Assembly: GCF_020524005.1 (NCBI RefSeq)
Contig: NZ_JAIVKK010000001.1
Coordinates: forward strand, 186,001-250,000
Direction: 5' to 3'
Length of the DNA: 64,000 nt
From: Microbulbifer aggregans
Lineage (GTDB): Bacteria > Pseudomonadota > Gammaproteobacteria > Pseudomonadales > Cellvibrionaceae
Part shown: piece after piece, positions 17,559 through 27,860 of the stretch
Layout: each line of letters opens with the position of its first letter
Position numbering within the stretch: position 1 is the stretch's first letter
Position numbers and translations under genes: made by a program
Notes under the pieces: generated by a model
Database searches by the model: none
What the model saw: only the letters and a program-made list of their open reading frames with translations
What the model was told of the DNA's origin: nothing

Positions 17559-19238
17559 TCAGCGGGCTTCCGAATAGCGACTGGCAGGGGGCGCTTCCCG
17601 CAGTCGGTGTTCCTCGGGTTGTGTTTCTTCCTGCTGATCCTTTTCCGCTGTCTGTTGGTGTTCCAGCTCGGCAATTTTCTGCTCCAGCTCGCGCTGTTGT
17701 GCGAGCTCCTGCTGGCGACATTCATTGGCACTTTCCACCACGGGCTGTTGTGGGTTGTCGAGGAAGTTGGCGGCGGCGAGCTCGGCGCAGTCGCTGGCTG
17801 AAATGACGTCATGTGCAAGCTTGGGGAACAACAGCCACTGGTGGTTGGGCAACTTGCGACGTGCCTTGTCGGCGTCTTTCGCCGACAAAACCGGGTCCAG
17901 GCCGCCATGCATCACCAGTGTGGGGGCCGGCGTTTTAATGGCGCGGGATTCCAGCACCGGCGCTGACGGAATGGCCCAGATGCGACACTGAAGCTGCATC
18001 ATCTCGATGTCAGAACGAACCGATCCGCCGAGGATGCCGCTCTTGGCCGCGGACTCACGGGTCTTGTCGAAATCGACAAAAGGCGCTTCTTCATAACAGA
18101 AGTGGCTGATACCAGCGGCATCGCCAAAGTTGGGGTCCAGAACCAGCCCCATAAAGCTCACGATGGCGGGCTTGAGCAGGGTGGCATCGCCAGACTCAAG
18201 CTGCTCGATGATCGGCGGTAACTCCCGATAGAAATTTTCGTTGTACAGCGCCTGGAACAAGACCCGTAACAGACGCTGCCCGCTGAGTACGAAAGGGTAC
18301 TGCTGGCCCGGGTGGATGTTGCCGGTTTCTACGGTAAGTGGTTCTTCGTCCAGTTTTTGTACCAGTACTTCCAGACGCTGGTGCAAATCAGGAAATAGCT
18401 TCTGACAGTCAGCGTCCTTGTCACAGTAATCGAGCCCGCGTTTGAATGCGGCAATCACGTCGTCCGGCAGCTGCTGGGCATAGATGATATTGGGGAAAAC
18501 GGCACTGTTAAGCACCATGGCGCGTACTGATTGTGGGAACTCCCGCGCGAAGGTCAGCGCGTAGCGGCTCGCGTAGGAAACCCCGTACAGGTTTAGTTGC
18601 GGTATGCCCAGTGCTTCCCGCAACGCCTCAATGTCTCTGGCAACAGCCAGGCTGTTGTAGTAAGCGAGGTCTGCAGTGTGGCTCAGGCGGTTGTAGCAGC
18701 GCTCCATACTGTAGGTAAACACCCTGGTTTCCTCATCCGTGCTGAGGTTTCGGGTGAACGCGAGGTCTGCGTCTTTGATGAACTCTGTACAGGACAGCTT
18801 GGGTGTCGCCATACCGGTACCGCGGGGGTCGATGATAATCAGGTCGCGGCCATCTTCGACGGTCATGCCGGCGTAATTCACCCACAGCCAGTCGCTCGCA
18901 TTCTCCACTTCCAGCCCCATGCTGGCTCCGGGTCCGCCGGCGCCCAAATGTAACAGGGGTTCTTTGTCGGGATCAGTGATATTGGCGAAGAAACGGACCA
19001 CCGGGAACTGGATCTTGCGACCTTCGGGTTTGGAATGGTCCTCGGGTACTTCCATCATGAAACACTGGGTCGTGGGCCAGTCGCGACCGACATCAAACCA
19101 GCAGGGCTTGGATATCAGTTGGTTGGGGCTTGCGGTCGCTGCGGTGTCCTGTTTTTTTTCACAGCCACTGGCAAAGACCAGGGTAATGCTGGTCAGGACG
19201 ATGGAGATTAGTTGCAGGGCAGGGCGGATGGCGCGCAC
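17559..19238 (-). CDS. Alpha/beta hydrolase lipoprotein (TAP/prolyl-aminopeptidase-like)
   Basis: A 559-residue protein with a lipoprotein signal ending ASGC (Cys26). The catalytic triad of the tripeptidyl aminopeptidase-like family is visible: Ser221 in GVSYA, Asp448 in MHGGLDPV and His476 in LAHDV. An oxyanion GGPG motif sits at 101-104. A C-terminal tail from about residue 505 is charged, Gln/Glu-rich and probably coiled coil, which is unusual for the family. It is likely a periplasmic or outer-membrane peptidase or esterase acting on short peptides; substrate unknown. Confidence 0.87.
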   Translation of the reverse strand: MRAIRPALQLISIVLTSITLVFASGCEKKQDTAATASPNQLISKPCWFDVGRDWPTTQCFMMEVPEDHSKPEGRKIQFPVVRFFANITDPDKEPLLHLGAGGPGASMGLEVENASDWLWVNYAGMTVEDGRDLIIIDPRGTGMATPKLSCTEFIKDADLAFTRNLSTDEETRVFTYSMERCYNRLSHTADLAYYNSLAVARDIEALREALGIPQLNLYGVSYASRYALTFAREFPQSVRAMVLNSAVFPNIIYAQQLPDDVIAAFKRGLDYCDKDADCQKLFPDLHQRLEVLVQKLDEEPLTVETGNIHPGQQYPFVLSGQRLLRVLFQALYNENFYRELPPIIEQLESGDATLLKPAIVSFMGLVLDPNFGDAAGISHFCYEEAPFVDFDKTRESAAKSGILGGSVRSDIEMMQLQCRIWAIPSAPVLESRAIKTPAPTLVMHGGLDPVLSAKDADKARRKLPNHQWLLFPKLAHDVISASDCAELAAANFLDNPQQPVVESANECRQQELAQQRELEQKIAELEHQQTAEKDQQEETQPEEHRLREAPPASRYSEAR

Positions 19239-19290
19239 TTAGTGTCCTTAATCCGGTGAATTCGAATAGGGTAATTTTAAATCGGTGTAT

Positions 19291-19908
19291 TCAGTTCGGG
19301 CGTATACGAGCAATGGGCGCGGACAGATTCCAGCGCAGCGCTGCGAGACGTATCCCCAGGGTAATGAGCACCGCAATGGCCACCACGGCTTCGCCGGGCA
19401 GCGCTTCAATGTCGTCAAGTATCACCAGAGCGGCGGCACCACTCAAGGCCGCGGTGGCGTATATCTCCCTTCGCAGCAACAGGGGGATGTCCCCGCACAG
19501 GATGTCGCGGATCAGCCCGCCGAAGGTGCCGGTCATTACCCCCATCACGATGGCGATGGCCGGGCTGTGGCCCAGATCCAGTACTTTTTGCGTGCCGATA
19601 ACGACAAACACCGCCAGCCCGGCGGCGTCCGCAATCATCAGCAGGCGCATGGGTACCTGGAGATAGCGGATCAGGTAAAAGCTGATCACGCCGGTGGCGG
19701 CGGCAATCCACAGGTAGTGACTTTCTGCTAGCCAGAATACCGGGATATTGAGGATCATATCGCGGGTGGTGCCGCCCCCGGTGGCCGTGACACAGGCGAG
19801 CACAACCGCACCAAACAGATCCATCTGTTTGTGTCCCGCGGCGAGAACACCGGTAAAGGCAAATACGACGATGCCGATCAGGTCACACCAGTACAGCAGT
19901 TGATCCAT
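19291..19908 (-). CDS. TRIC-type cation channel family protein (YadS/UPF0126)
   Basis: The start at 19908 gives MDQLLYWCDLIGIVVFAFTGVLAAG, the usual N terminus; the frame to 19980 adds 24 non-conserved residues. The 205-residue protein is almost entirely membrane-spanning (seven segments). It consists of two similar halves, each with a GGGTTRD / GGLIRD motif, as in prokaryotic TRIC channels. Homologues form trimeric monovalent cation channels. Its downstream gene neighbour lies beyond a large inverted repeat element (20021-20140). Confidence 0.9.
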   Translation of the reverse strand: MDQLLYWCDLIGIVVFAFTGVLAAGHKQMDLFGAVVLACVTATGGGTTRDMILNIPVFWLAESHYLWIAAATGVISFYLIRYLQVPMRLLMIADAAGLAVFVVIGTQKVLDLGHSPAIAIVMGVMTGTFGGLIRDILCGDIPLLLRREIYATAALSGAAALVILDDIEALPGEAVVAIAVLITLGIRLAALRWNLSAPIARIRPN

Positions 19909-20020
19909 GGTTGAGGGCGCGCTTTCGACTAGAGAAAGGGGAATTATGGGGCTGCACCTTGTCGGGGTACAGCCCTGCATTGATTCAACGATGATTTGGC
20001 TAAGGTTAGCGTCGGGCGAA

Positions 20021-20140
20021 GGTGGCGGTGCCGGGGGCGGCCTTGCGAGACCTTCTGCGACAAGGATGTCGCGGAAGAGCCCCCAGGGATGGGTTCACGG
20101 CGTGTCTCGCAAGGCCGTCCCCGGTAGCGGCGCCGCCACC
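20021..20140 (+). repeat. Nested-hairpin intergenic element, copy 1 (CsrA-consensus-like loops)
   Basis: An outer stem pairs 20021-20051 with 20104-20140; 29 of 31 left-arm bases pair, with a 6-base bulge in the right arm. It encloses hairpin P2 at 20052-20077, an 11-bp stem whose loop reads ACAAGGATGT with its closing pairs. Then comes AGC, a short hairpin P3 with CCC / GGG around AGGGAT, and TTCACGGCG. The plan is the same as in the element at 27861-27958, although the stem sequences differ. It lies between two minus-strand genes, and the GGA loops are on the plus strand. Confidence 0.85.
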
Positions 20141-20189
20141 GGTCTGTGTATGAGTGCAACCGGAGCTCGGGTGCACATGCCACTGAAGG

Positions 20190-21374
20190 TTAGAAAAACG
20201 CCTGCAAACCGGTCTGCGCCCGGCCGAGGATCAGCGCGTGTACGTCGTGGGTGCCCTCGTAGGTATTGACCGCTTCCAGGTTCATTACATGGCGAATTAC
20301 GTGGAATTCGTCCGCAATACCGTTACCACCGTGCATGTCGCGGGCTACCCGTGCGATATCGAGCGCCTTGCCGCAGTTGTTGCGCTTGATCAATGAAATC
20401 ATGGTCGGATCGAAATCCTTGTTCTCATCCATCAGGCGGCCGACGCGCAGGGAGCCTTGAAGGCCAAGCGTGATTTCGGTCTGCATATCGGCAAGTTTCT
20501 TCTGGAACAGCTGGGTTTGCGCCAGCGGGCGGTCGAACTGCTTGCGGTCGAGGCCATACTGGCGCGCGGCGTGCCAGCAGAATTCCGCGGCGCCCATCGC
20601 GCCCCAGGAAATGCCGTAGCGGGCCCGGTTGAGGCAGCCGAAAGGACCGCTGAGGCCCCTGATATCCGGGAAGCGGTTGTCTTCCGGTACAAACACATTG
20701 TCCATGACGATTTCGCCGGTGATCGACGCGCGCAGGGAGAACTTGCCCTCGATCTTGGGGGCGCTGAGCCCCTCCATGCCTTTCTCCAGCACGAAGCCAC
20801 GGATGTCGCCCTCGTCGTCCTTCGCCCACACAACGAATACATCGGCGATCGGACTGTTGGTAATCCACATTTTGGCGCCGCTGATGCGGTAGCCGCCGTC
20901 CACCTTTTTCGCCCGGGTTTTCATGCCGCCGGGATCGGAGCCAGCATCTGGCTCGGTCAGGCCGAAGCAGCCCACCCATTCACCGGTAGCGAGCTTGGGG
21001 AGGTATTTTTCTTTCTGGGCTTCGCTGCCGTAGGCGTAAATAGGATGCATGACCAGGCTGGACTGAACGCTCATGGCAGAGCGGTAGCCGGAATCGACAC
21101 GTTCTACTTCTCGTGCTACCAGACCGTAAGAAACATAATTGAGGCCTGCGCAGCCGTAGCCGTCGATAGTGGAGCCGAGTAAGCCGAGCTCGCCCATTTC
21201 GCGCATGATGTCGCGATCAAAGATTTCATGGCGATTGGCCTCGAGTACCCGCGGCATCAGTTTTGATTGGCAGTACTCCCGCGCGCTATCGCGGATCATG
21301 CGCTCTTCGTCGGTCAGTTGGCGGTCGAGCAGCAGTATGTCATCCCAGTGTGCCAAAGGCTGGTTTTTACTCAT
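20190..21374 (-). CDS. gcdH: Glutaryl-CoA dehydrogenase
   Basis: A 394-residue acyl-CoA dehydrogenase. Glu373 in [16 protein letters not shown] is the catalytic base at the position used by glutaryl-CoA and short-chain enzymes. FAD and substrate motifs [11 protein letters not shown] and WITNSPIAD are present. The C-terminal sequence TYEGTHD(V/I)[11 protein letters not shown] is the hallmark of GcdH, which oxidises and decarboxylates glutaryl-CoA to crotonyl-CoA in lysine, tryptophan and glutarate breakdown. A CaiB-type CoA transferase 13 kb away could supply glutaryl-CoA. It diverges from the efflux operon. Confidence 0.94.
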   Translation of the reverse strand: MSKNQPLAHWDDILLLDRQLTDEERMIRDSAREYCQSKLMPRVLEANRHEIFDRDIMREMGELGLLGSTIDGYGCAGLNYVSYGLVAREVERVDSGYRSAMSVQSSLVMHPIYAYGSEAQKEKYLPKLATGEWVGCFGLTEPDAGSDPGGMKTRAKKVDGGYRISGAKMWITNSPIADVFVVWAKDDEGDIRGFVLEKGMEGLSAPKIEGKFSLRASITGEIVMDNVFVPEDNRFPDIRGLSGPFGCLNRARYGISWGAMGAAEFCWHAARQYGLDRKQFDRPLAQTQLFQKKLADMQTEITLGLQGSLRVGRLMDENKDFDPTMISLIKRNNCGKALDIARVARDMHGGNGIADEFHVIRHVMNLEAVNTYEGTHDVHALILGRAQTGLQAFF

Positions 21375-21698
21375 GATTCAGGTCCGTGCAGTGTCTCAAG
21401 GTAATGAATGCAGGCCATGCGGCCGGGCACCTCTACAGGGTAGCTTTACCGCTCCGCAGTTGGCCGGGGCGACGAGGTACCCACGGGTGACAGCGGCATG
21501 TTTCGCGGCGTCACCAGATGAACCATCATAACGAACTATTCCGAAACGGGCACGTTTGTGATCACTTTTTCTTGTGTGCTATATCACAGCCAATAAATCG
21601 GGTTGAAACGAGCCCTGTGAGAGACGAGCAGATCAGCGCGTAAACAAACGTAAAACGTCTTGCTGGTCACCTGTATCCTTCGATAATGAAAAAAAATA
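21375..21698. other. Divergent intergenic region between gcdH and the efflux operon
   Basis: About 320 bases holding the promoters of both directions; no gene is seen. It contains a GTGATCAC palindrome (21558-21565) and, beside it, a CRP-like site described separately. Confidence 0.5.
21573..21588 (+). promoter_or_regulatory. Candidate CRP/Vfr-type binding site
   Basis: TGTGTGCTATATCACA fits the TGTGA-N6-TCACA consensus with one mismatch. It lies 111 bases before the efflux operon start and 199 bases before the gcdH start. No CRP gene is visible in the window, so this rests on the match alone. Confidence 0.4.
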
Positions 21699-23231
21699 GT
21701 GCAAAACAGTCACGCTTTTATGGGTTTTTTTCCACCATCTCCTGACCGCTTCACGCATGCTGCGATGTGCGCAGGCTTTACCAGGATATTTCGCCGGGCG
21801 ACGCCTGGTGCTTGTGCGATTCTGCTAACCGCCTGCGTCGCTCAACCGTTGCCACCCGACCTCCCCAGGCAGGTCCTCGGCTTGCCCGATACGTTCAGCC
21901 GCTCAGGCTCTGCGTATGTCGGGGAGCAGTGGTGGCGGAGTTTTGATGACCCGCAGCTGGCGGATCTCGTCGAGCTGGCGCTGCACTCGAGCCCGGATTT
22001 ACAGGCGACCTATTGGCGCCTGAAGCAAGCCGATGCTGCGGCAGAGCAGGCGCGCAGTGGTTTCTGGCCACGTCTTACCGGTGCACTCGAAAATACCGAG
22101 CAGCGCAGGGCATCCAGTAACGGCTTTGATTTTTCCGGCGCCGAGAATGAGGGTAACAGCTGGAGTGGAAGCCTGGCTGCGGCTTACGAAGTCGATCTCT
22201 GGGGGCGGGTGCGCAGCGGCGCGCGTGCCGCTGAAGCCGGGCGGTTGGCTCAGGAAGAAAACCTGAACACCGCAGCGCTGACACTGGCCGCAGAAGTTTC
22301 CGGCATCTGGATGCAGTTGGAAGAGCAGTGGGGGCAGGCGCGTCTTTTGGAAGGTCAGCTGGACACCAACCGCAAAACCCTGCGGGCGCTTGAGTTGCGA
22401 TTCGGCAGTGGTGTCAGTGCCGCGGCCGATGTCCTGCAGCAGCGACAACTGGTCGAACAGTCAACCCAGGAGCTGGATCAGAGCCGCGCAAATCTCGAAA
22501 TACTGCGAGCCCAGCTTGCCGCTTTACTCGGTATAGCGCCGCAAATGTTGCCGGCTGTCGCCCTGCAATACGATGCATTGCCGACGTTGCCCGCCCTTCC
22601 GGACACTGGCATTCCCGCGAAACTCCTCTTGCGTCGCCCGGACGTCAAACGTGCCCAGCGCGAGCTGTTGCAGGGACATTACCTCGCTCGGCAGGCGTGG
22701 GCGGAGCGCTTGCCGAGCCTGTCGCTGAGTCTGTTTTTCAGTGGCGGTGGTACTTCGCTGTCGGATATCGCCGAAGACTGGTTGCTGAACCTGAGTGCCG
22801 CGATCGAAGGTGTGATTTTTGATGGTGGTGCACTGTCCGCGGCAAAGCGTCAGCAACAGGCGGTTGAACAGGAGCGCTGGTCGGTTTTCCGCAATGCCGT
22901 TACCCAGGCGTTGTCCGAGGTGGAGCAGGCACTGGTGAATGAGGAGGCAATAGCAGCCCGCATAGGCCACCTGCAGGAGCGGGTGCAGCTCGCCGACCAG
23001 ATTACTGTGCGGCAGCGCCGGGCTTATGGGCTCGGTGCCGTGGATTTTCTCAACGTACTTTCTGCAACCAATAACCAACAATCACTAGAACGGCAGCTAT
23101 TGACCGCACGCCGTGAATTACTGGAAAACCGGGTGACGCTCTATCGCGCGCTTTCTGGCGGACTGCAGGTCCAGGATCTGCCGCAGCCGGTAGCGGAGGA
23201 GCTGGAAGTGTACCGGTCGGAGGATTCCTGA
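21699..23231 (+). CDS. Outer-membrane efflux lipoprotein (NodT/OprM family)
   Basis: A TolC-like outer-membrane factor of up to 510 residues with lipobox LTAC (Cys46 from the GTG at 21699). The start is uncertain: ATG at 21765 gives a normal 24-residue lipoprotein signal (MCAGFTRIFRRATPGACAILLTAC) and may be the true one, but no start has a clear ribosome binding site. The two OEP repeats of long helices and strands follow, with RRPDVKRAQRELL in the centre as in the NodT family. It forms the exit duct of a tripartite pump; the adaptor gene overlaps its stop. Confidence 0.92.
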   Translation: MQNSHAFMGFFPPSPDRFTHAAMCAGFTRIFRRATPGACAILLTACVAQPLPPDLPRQVLGLPDTFSRSGSAYVGEQWWRSFDDPQLADLVELALHSSPDLQATYWRLKQADAAAEQARSGFWPRLTGALENTEQRRASSNGFDFSGAENEGNSWSGSLAAAYEVDLWGRVRSGARAAEAGRLAQEENLNTAALTLAAEVSGIWMQLEEQWGQARLLEGQLDTNRKTLRALELRFGSGVSAAADVLQQRQLVEQSTQELDQSRANLEILRAQLAALLGIAPQMLPAVALQYDALPTLPALPDTGIPAKLLLRRPDVKRAQRELLQGHYLARQAWAERLPSLSLSLFFSGGGTSLSDIAEDWLLNLSAAIEGVIFDGGALSAAKRQQQAVEQERWSVFRNAVTQALSEVEQALVNEEAIAARIGHLQERVQLADQITVRQRRAYGLGAVDFLNVLSATNNQQSLERQLLTARRELLENRVTLYRALSGGLQVQDLPQPVAEELEVYRSEDS

Positions 23232-24571
23232 TGTTTAACAAGCTCAACTGGAGCATTGTCATTCCGGTAGCACTGATCGTGCTGGCGCTGCTGTTTTCCA
23301 ACTGGCTTCTGCGGGAAAAGCCCACAATGAGCCGGGGCGAACGCAAGGCGCCACCGGTCACTGTTGATGTTGAAAAGGCAGAGTTCGGTCGGTTCCCGCT
23401 TACGGTGAAGGCCCTGGGCAAAGTCACTGCCCGGGAGCTGGTGGAATTGCAGCCGCAGGTTGAAGGCCGCGTGGAGTGGCTGAATTACGACCTTGGTCCT
23501 GGTTCCACACTGAAACAAGATGAAGCGCTGTTAAGGATCGAGCAGGAACCTTACCAGCTCGCGCTGCAAACCGCCCGTAGCACACTCGCCGAGCGTCGCG
23601 CAGAACTGCAGCAGGAACAGGGCCAGCGCCAGGTTGCGAAAGAAGAGTACGCACTGCTGGGTGCTTCCATTCCGGAAGCTGACCGTGCGCTGGTACTGCG
23701 TGAGCCGCAGCTGGCCGCGGCAAAAGCGCGGATGGGTGCAGCGGAGGCGCAGGTCAGCCTGGCGCAGCGCGACCTGCGTCTGACAAAACTTGCTGCGCCT
23801 TTCAATGCATTGCTGGTAAATCGTAGCGTCGATATCGGTGATCGCGTCGCGCCGGGCACTGTTTTGTATACGCTGGCGGGCGCTGACCGTTTTCAGGTTG
23901 AAGTCGAAGTGCCCGCGGCGCAGTTGATGCAGCTGGATTCGCCCAATGCGGAAGTGCGCATACACGGTAGCCAGTGGCCGGAGAACCAATACCGTCAGGG
24001 GCGCTTCGTGCGCGTGATTCCCGTGCTGGAAGAGCAGGGGCGCCTGGCGCGGGTCTTGGTGGAACTGGACGATCCGCTGGGTATAGCGGATCCGGCACAA
24101 CCCAAATTGCTATTGAATGATCTGGCGCGGGTGGAAATTACTGGCCGTGCTGACGGCCAGCAGGTACGCATACCATTGACGGCGCTGCAGGACGGCGACG
24201 TAGTTTGGGTCGTGGAGCAGGGCAAAATCCACATTCAGCCAGTCAAAGTCGCTCATCTCACGGAGTCCCACGCAGTACTGGCTGGCGGGTTGCACGGTGG
24301 CGAATCTCTTATCGTCACGCGCCTTACCAGTGTCACTGAAGGCATGCCGGTGCGTACTACGGATCAGGCGAGAGCGGCACATAGCGCACGTAACCCCGGC
24401 GAAAAGGGAGGGGAGCTTCAGTCCGGTGGCGGTCGGCGGGGCAGGTCAGACACTGATTTTTCGGCCCCCGCAAAGCGCGGTCGCGAGGGCGAACAACAAC
24501 GTATCCAGCCAAAGCAGGCCGAGCCGCCAGAGCTTCCTGATCCGCCCAAAATGGATGGAGAACGCGGATGA
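23231..24571 (+). CDS. RND efflux periplasmic adaptor (membrane fusion protein)
   Basis: A 446-residue HlyD-family adaptor with an N-terminal anchor (about residues 9-27) and a lipoyl/barrel-sandwich half motif LQPQVEGRVEWLNYDLGPGS. A helical hairpin spans about 100-170, then a second lipoyl half (LTKLAAPFNALLVNRSVDIGD) and beta-barrel domains. The last 70 residues, from about 375, are an unusual Gly/Arg/Glu/Pro-rich hydrophilic tail beyond the normal family end. The ATG overlaps the previous stop by one base and its own stop overlaps the permease start by four, so translation is coupled through the operon. Confidence 0.93.
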   Translation: MFNKLNWSIVIPVALIVLALLFSNWLLREKPTMSRGERKAPPVTVDVEKAEFGRFPLTVKALGKVTARELVELQPQVEGRVEWLNYDLGPGSTLKQDEALLRIEQEPYQLALQTARSTLAERRAELQQEQGQRQVAKEEYALLGASIPEADRALVLREPQLAAAKARMGAAEAQVSLAQRDLRLTKLAAPFNALLVNRSVDIGDRVAPGTVLYTLAGADRFQVEVEVPAAQLMQLDSPNAEVRIHGSQWPENQYRQGRFVRVIPVLEEQGRLARVLVELDDPLGIADPAQPKLLLNDLARVEITGRADGQQVRIPLTALQDGDVVWVVEQGKIHIQPVKVAHLTESHAVLAGGLHGGESLIVTRLTSVTEGMPVRTTDQARAAHSARNPGEKGGELQSGGGRRGRSDTDFSAPAKRGREGEQQRIQPKQAEPPELPDPPKMDGERG

Positions 24572-27500
24572 GCACGTTGGAAAATCAGGGGCAGAGCCAT
24601 AAGCGCCCCCCGGTTGATACCCGCCACGGCGCCATTGCGTGGATGAGTCACAACCACGTGACGGCCAATCTGCTGATGCTGGTGTTTATCCTCGGCGGCC
24701 TGGCGTTTGCGCTGAGTATCAAGAAAGAAGTCTTTCCCGAGTTCAGCCTGGATATGGTCACCGTCAATATTTCCTATCCCGGCGCGAGCCCGGAGGAAGT
24801 GGAGCGCGGTGTACTGGTGGCTGCCGAACAGGCGGTGCAGGGACTGGAAGGCGTCAAGGAACTGCGTGGCAGCGCGGGCGAGGGCAGTGCCAGCCTGACC
24901 CTGGAATTGGAAGAGGATGCGGACCCCAGTCAGGTTTACCAGAATGTGCAGGCGGCGATTGATCGCGTCACCACCTTTCCATCGGATATCGAGCGCCCCC
25001 GGGTAAGCCTGGCCGAGCGCAAACGCGATGTGCTGGATCTGGTGGTGCACGGCAATGTGGATGACCGCACCCTGCGTGCCTATGTGATGTACGTGCACGA
25101 CCAGCTGGAGTCCCATCCGGATATCACCCAGTTGGAAGCTTACGGGGTACGCGACTTTGAAGTGGCCATCGAAGTGCATCGCGACGACCTGCGTCGCTAC
25201 AGTCTGTCATTACCGGATGTCGCGCAACTGGTGCGCAATGCCGCCGTCGATGTGCCCGCGGGTGGTGTGAAGTCCCAGGCTGGTGAAATTCTGGTGCGGG
25301 TGACTGAGCGCCGGGACTGGGCGCGGCAATTCGGTGATATCGCGGTAGTGCAAAGTCCGGGCGGTGGTACCGTGCGCTTGAAGGACATTGCCACGATCAC
25401 CGATGCCCTGGTCGATGAGCCGCGCAATATGGTTTACAACGGAGAGCCGGCCGCCGGTATCGATGTATACCGCATCGGCGAACAGACGCCCATGAGCGTA
25501 AGCGATGCCACTCACGAAGTGTTGGCGACTGTGCGTGAAAACCTGCCACCGGGTATCCATGTCAGTGTGCGCGACGACGATTCCGAGATATTCAAGGAGC
25601 GTCTGGCGCTGTTGCTGAAAAACGGCTTTCTCGGGTTACTACTGGTTTTCGTAGTGCTCGGAGCTTTCCTCGAATTGCGTCTCGCATTCTGGGTGACACT
25701 CGGAATTCCCACGAGCTTCCTGGGGGCGCTGCTTTTCCTGCCGGCCATGGACATATCCATCAATATGGTGAGCATGTTCGCGTTCATCATCGCACTGGGT
25801 ATCGTTGTGGACGATGCGATTATTGCCGGCGAAAACATTCACGAATGGCGCCAGCAAGGCTATAGCAACTTCGACGCTGCAGTGGCTGGGGCCCGGCAAG
25901 TGGCGGTGCCGCTCACGTTCGCCATTCTCACCAATATCGTTGCCTTTATTCCGCTTATGGAGTTGCCCGGATTTATGGGCAAAATTTTCGGTGTGATACC
26001 GTTTGTGGTGGGTGCCGTGTTTGCCATCTCCTGGGTGGAGGCGCTGTTTATTCTGCCGGCGCACCTGGCCTATTCGAAGCGCGGGTATAAAAGCCGCAGC
26101 GCCAGACGCTTTGCAGCACGGCAGAAAATGATTGCGCGAAGCCTGGACCGTTTTGTCGAAAAACGCTTCAAGCCGTTGCTGGATTCCTGTGTTCGCCACC
26201 GCTACATCACCATTGCGGTATCGCTTTCTATTCTGATTGTCATGATTGGTTACGCGGGCAGCGGTCGTATGGGCTTTACCCTGATGCCCAAGGTCGAGCG
26301 GGATTCCGGGCGCGTGCAGGTGACGTTTCCTCCCGGTACGTCGGAAGATCAGTTAGACCGCGCGCGCAAACAGATCATGGGCGCAGCCGACCAAATTCTG
26401 GAAGAAACCGGCCGTGAAGGTGTTTTTGTGGGTATGCGCGGTTTGATTCGCGATGATCAGGTACAGGTCGATGTGTACCTGACACCCGGAGATCAGCGCG
26501 AGGTCACTACCGGTGATTTCGTCAGGCGCTGGCGCCAGGCGGTCGGGCCGGTACCGGGTTCGCTCAGCTCCAGTTTTGCCAGCGACCGCGGCGGTCCCGG
26601 TGCCGGGCCTGCACTGACAGTGGAGCTGCGGCATACGGATACCGACCTGCTGGAAGAAGCCGCACTGCAGCTGGCTACCGCACTGGAGGCCTTTCCTGCG
26701 GTGGGGGATATCGATGCCGGTGTTTCCCAGGGCAAGCGGCAGCTGGACCTGACGTTGACCGATACCGCGAAGAGCCTCGGGCTTAGTGCGGAAGATATCG
26801 GGCGGCAACTGCGTGCATCGCTGTACGGCGCCGAGGCCATGCGCCAGCAACGTGGCCGCGACCAGGTCAAGGTGATGGTGCGGCTGCCGGAAGATGAGCG
26901 GGTGACGCTGGATGATGTCAACAGCATCATGATTCGCGCCGGCAACGGCCTCTGGCTGCCGCTCCCGGATCTGGTGAAAGTGGATCAGGGGCGAGCCTAC
27001 GCCACGATCAACCGCCGCCAGGGGCGGCGGGTAATGACCGTGACTGCGAATGTGGAGCCGGCGGACCAGGCGGCGCTGGTGATCAATGAGCTGAACCAGA
27101 GCGTGATGCCGCAGTTGCGCGGGCAATATCCGGGGCTGTCGATTTCCTACGAAGGGCGTCAGGCGGAAGAGCGCGAGGGGCTTTCGTCGCTCGGGCTTAC
27201 ATTTTCACTGACACTGGCGGCTCTGTATTTGCTACTGGCCATTCCCCTGAAGAGTTACATCCAGCCGCTGACGGTGATGGTAGCGATTCCATTCGGAGTG
27301 ATCGGTGCTTTGCTCGGCCATATGGTGATGGGTTACGGGCTCAGTATGGTGAGCCTGTTGGGGATGGTGGCGCTTGCGGGAGTGGTGATCAACGATACCC
27401 TGGTGATGATCGAATACGGCAACCGCTTGCGCGCTGATGGCATGCCGATCACCGAAGCGATCAAGCGCGCGGCGGCGCGGCGTTTCCGGCCGATTATCCT

Positions 27501-27723
27501 GACCACGGTGACCACATTTTGCGGCCTGATGCCGATGATTTTCGAAACATCGGTGCAGGCGAAATTTATGATTCCGATGGCGATTTCCCTGGGGTATGGA
27601 ATTCTGGCGGCAACGACGATTTCACTACTGCTGGTGCCCTGTCTGTATTTGATGTTTTCGCGGGATATTCCTGAATTGTTTGGCTTGCTGAAAAGGAAAA
27701 CCACTGGAGAGCTGGAGGTCTGA
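24568..27723 (+). CDS. RND family efflux permease (AcrB/MexB superfamily)
   Basis: A 1051-residue inner-membrane proton-driven transporter with 12 predicted membrane segments and two large periplasmic loops. TM4 carries the proton-relay acidic pair in GIVVDDAIIAGENIHE, and the repeat in the second half reads GVVINDTLVMIEYGN. FPEFSLDMVTVNISYPGASPEEVE is the standard first porter strand. The sequence type suggests the HAE/efflux branch of less-studied pumps rather than classical AcrB. Third gene of the outer-membrane factor, adaptor, permease operon. Confidence 0.95.
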   Translation: MSTLENQGQSHKRPPVDTRHGAIAWMSHNHVTANLLMLVFILGGLAFALSIKKEVFPEFSLDMVTVNISYPGASPEEVERGVLVAAEQAVQGLEGVKELRGSAGEGSASLTLELEEDADPSQVYQNVQAAIDRVTTFPSDIERPRVSLAERKRDVLDLVVHGNVDDRTLRAYVMYVHDQLESHPDITQLEAYGVRDFEVAIEVHRDDLRRYSLSLPDVAQLVRNAAVDVPAGGVKSQAGEILVRVTERRDWARQFGDIAVVQSPGGGTVRLKDIATITDALVDEPRNMVYNGEPAAGIDVYRIGEQTPMSVSDATHEVLATVRENLPPGIHVSVRDDDSEIFKERLALLLKNGFLGLLLVFVVLGAFLELRLAFWVTLGIPTSFLGALLFLPAMDISINMVSMFAFIIALGIVVDDAIIAGENIHEWRQQGYSNFDAAVAGARQVAVPLTFAILTNIVAFIPLMELPGFMGKIFGVIPFVVGAVFAISWVEALFILPAHLAYSKRGYKSRSARRFAARQKMIARSLDRFVEKRFKPLLDSCVRHRYITIAVSLSILIVMIGYAGSGRMGFTLMPKVERDSGRVQVTFPPGTSEDQLDRARKQIMGAADQILEETGREGVFVGMRGLIRDDQVQVDVYLTPGDQREVTTGDFVRRWRQAVGPVPGSLSSSFASDRGGPGAGPALTVELRHTDTDLLEEAALQLATALEAFPAVGDIDAGVSQGKRQLDLTLTDTAKSLGLSAEDIGRQLRASLYGAEAMRQQRGRDQVKVMVRLPEDERVTLDDVNSIMIRAGNGLWLPLPDLVKVDQGRAYATINRRQGRRVMTVTANVEPADQAALVINELNQSVMPQLRGQYPGLSISYEGRQAEEREGLSSLGLTFSLTLAALYLLLAIPLKSYIQPLTVMVAIPFGVIGALLGHMVMGYGLSMVSLLGMVALAGVVINDTLVMIEYGNRLRADGMPITEAIKRAAARRFRPIILTTVTTFCGLMPMIFETSVQAKFMIPMAISLGYGILAATTISLLLVPCLYLMFSRDIPELFGLLKRKTTGELEV

Positions 27724-27860
27724 GGTTGGCTTGTCTGAATATGCGGGCGCTGAAAGTGGTGCTCTGCAAGGAGTCGGTGTCGGCCAAGATGTTGCGCTTT
27801 AATGCCGTTCACTTTTCTTCAATGTATAACGAAGCATAGAAGTTCAAATTGAAGGGGGAG

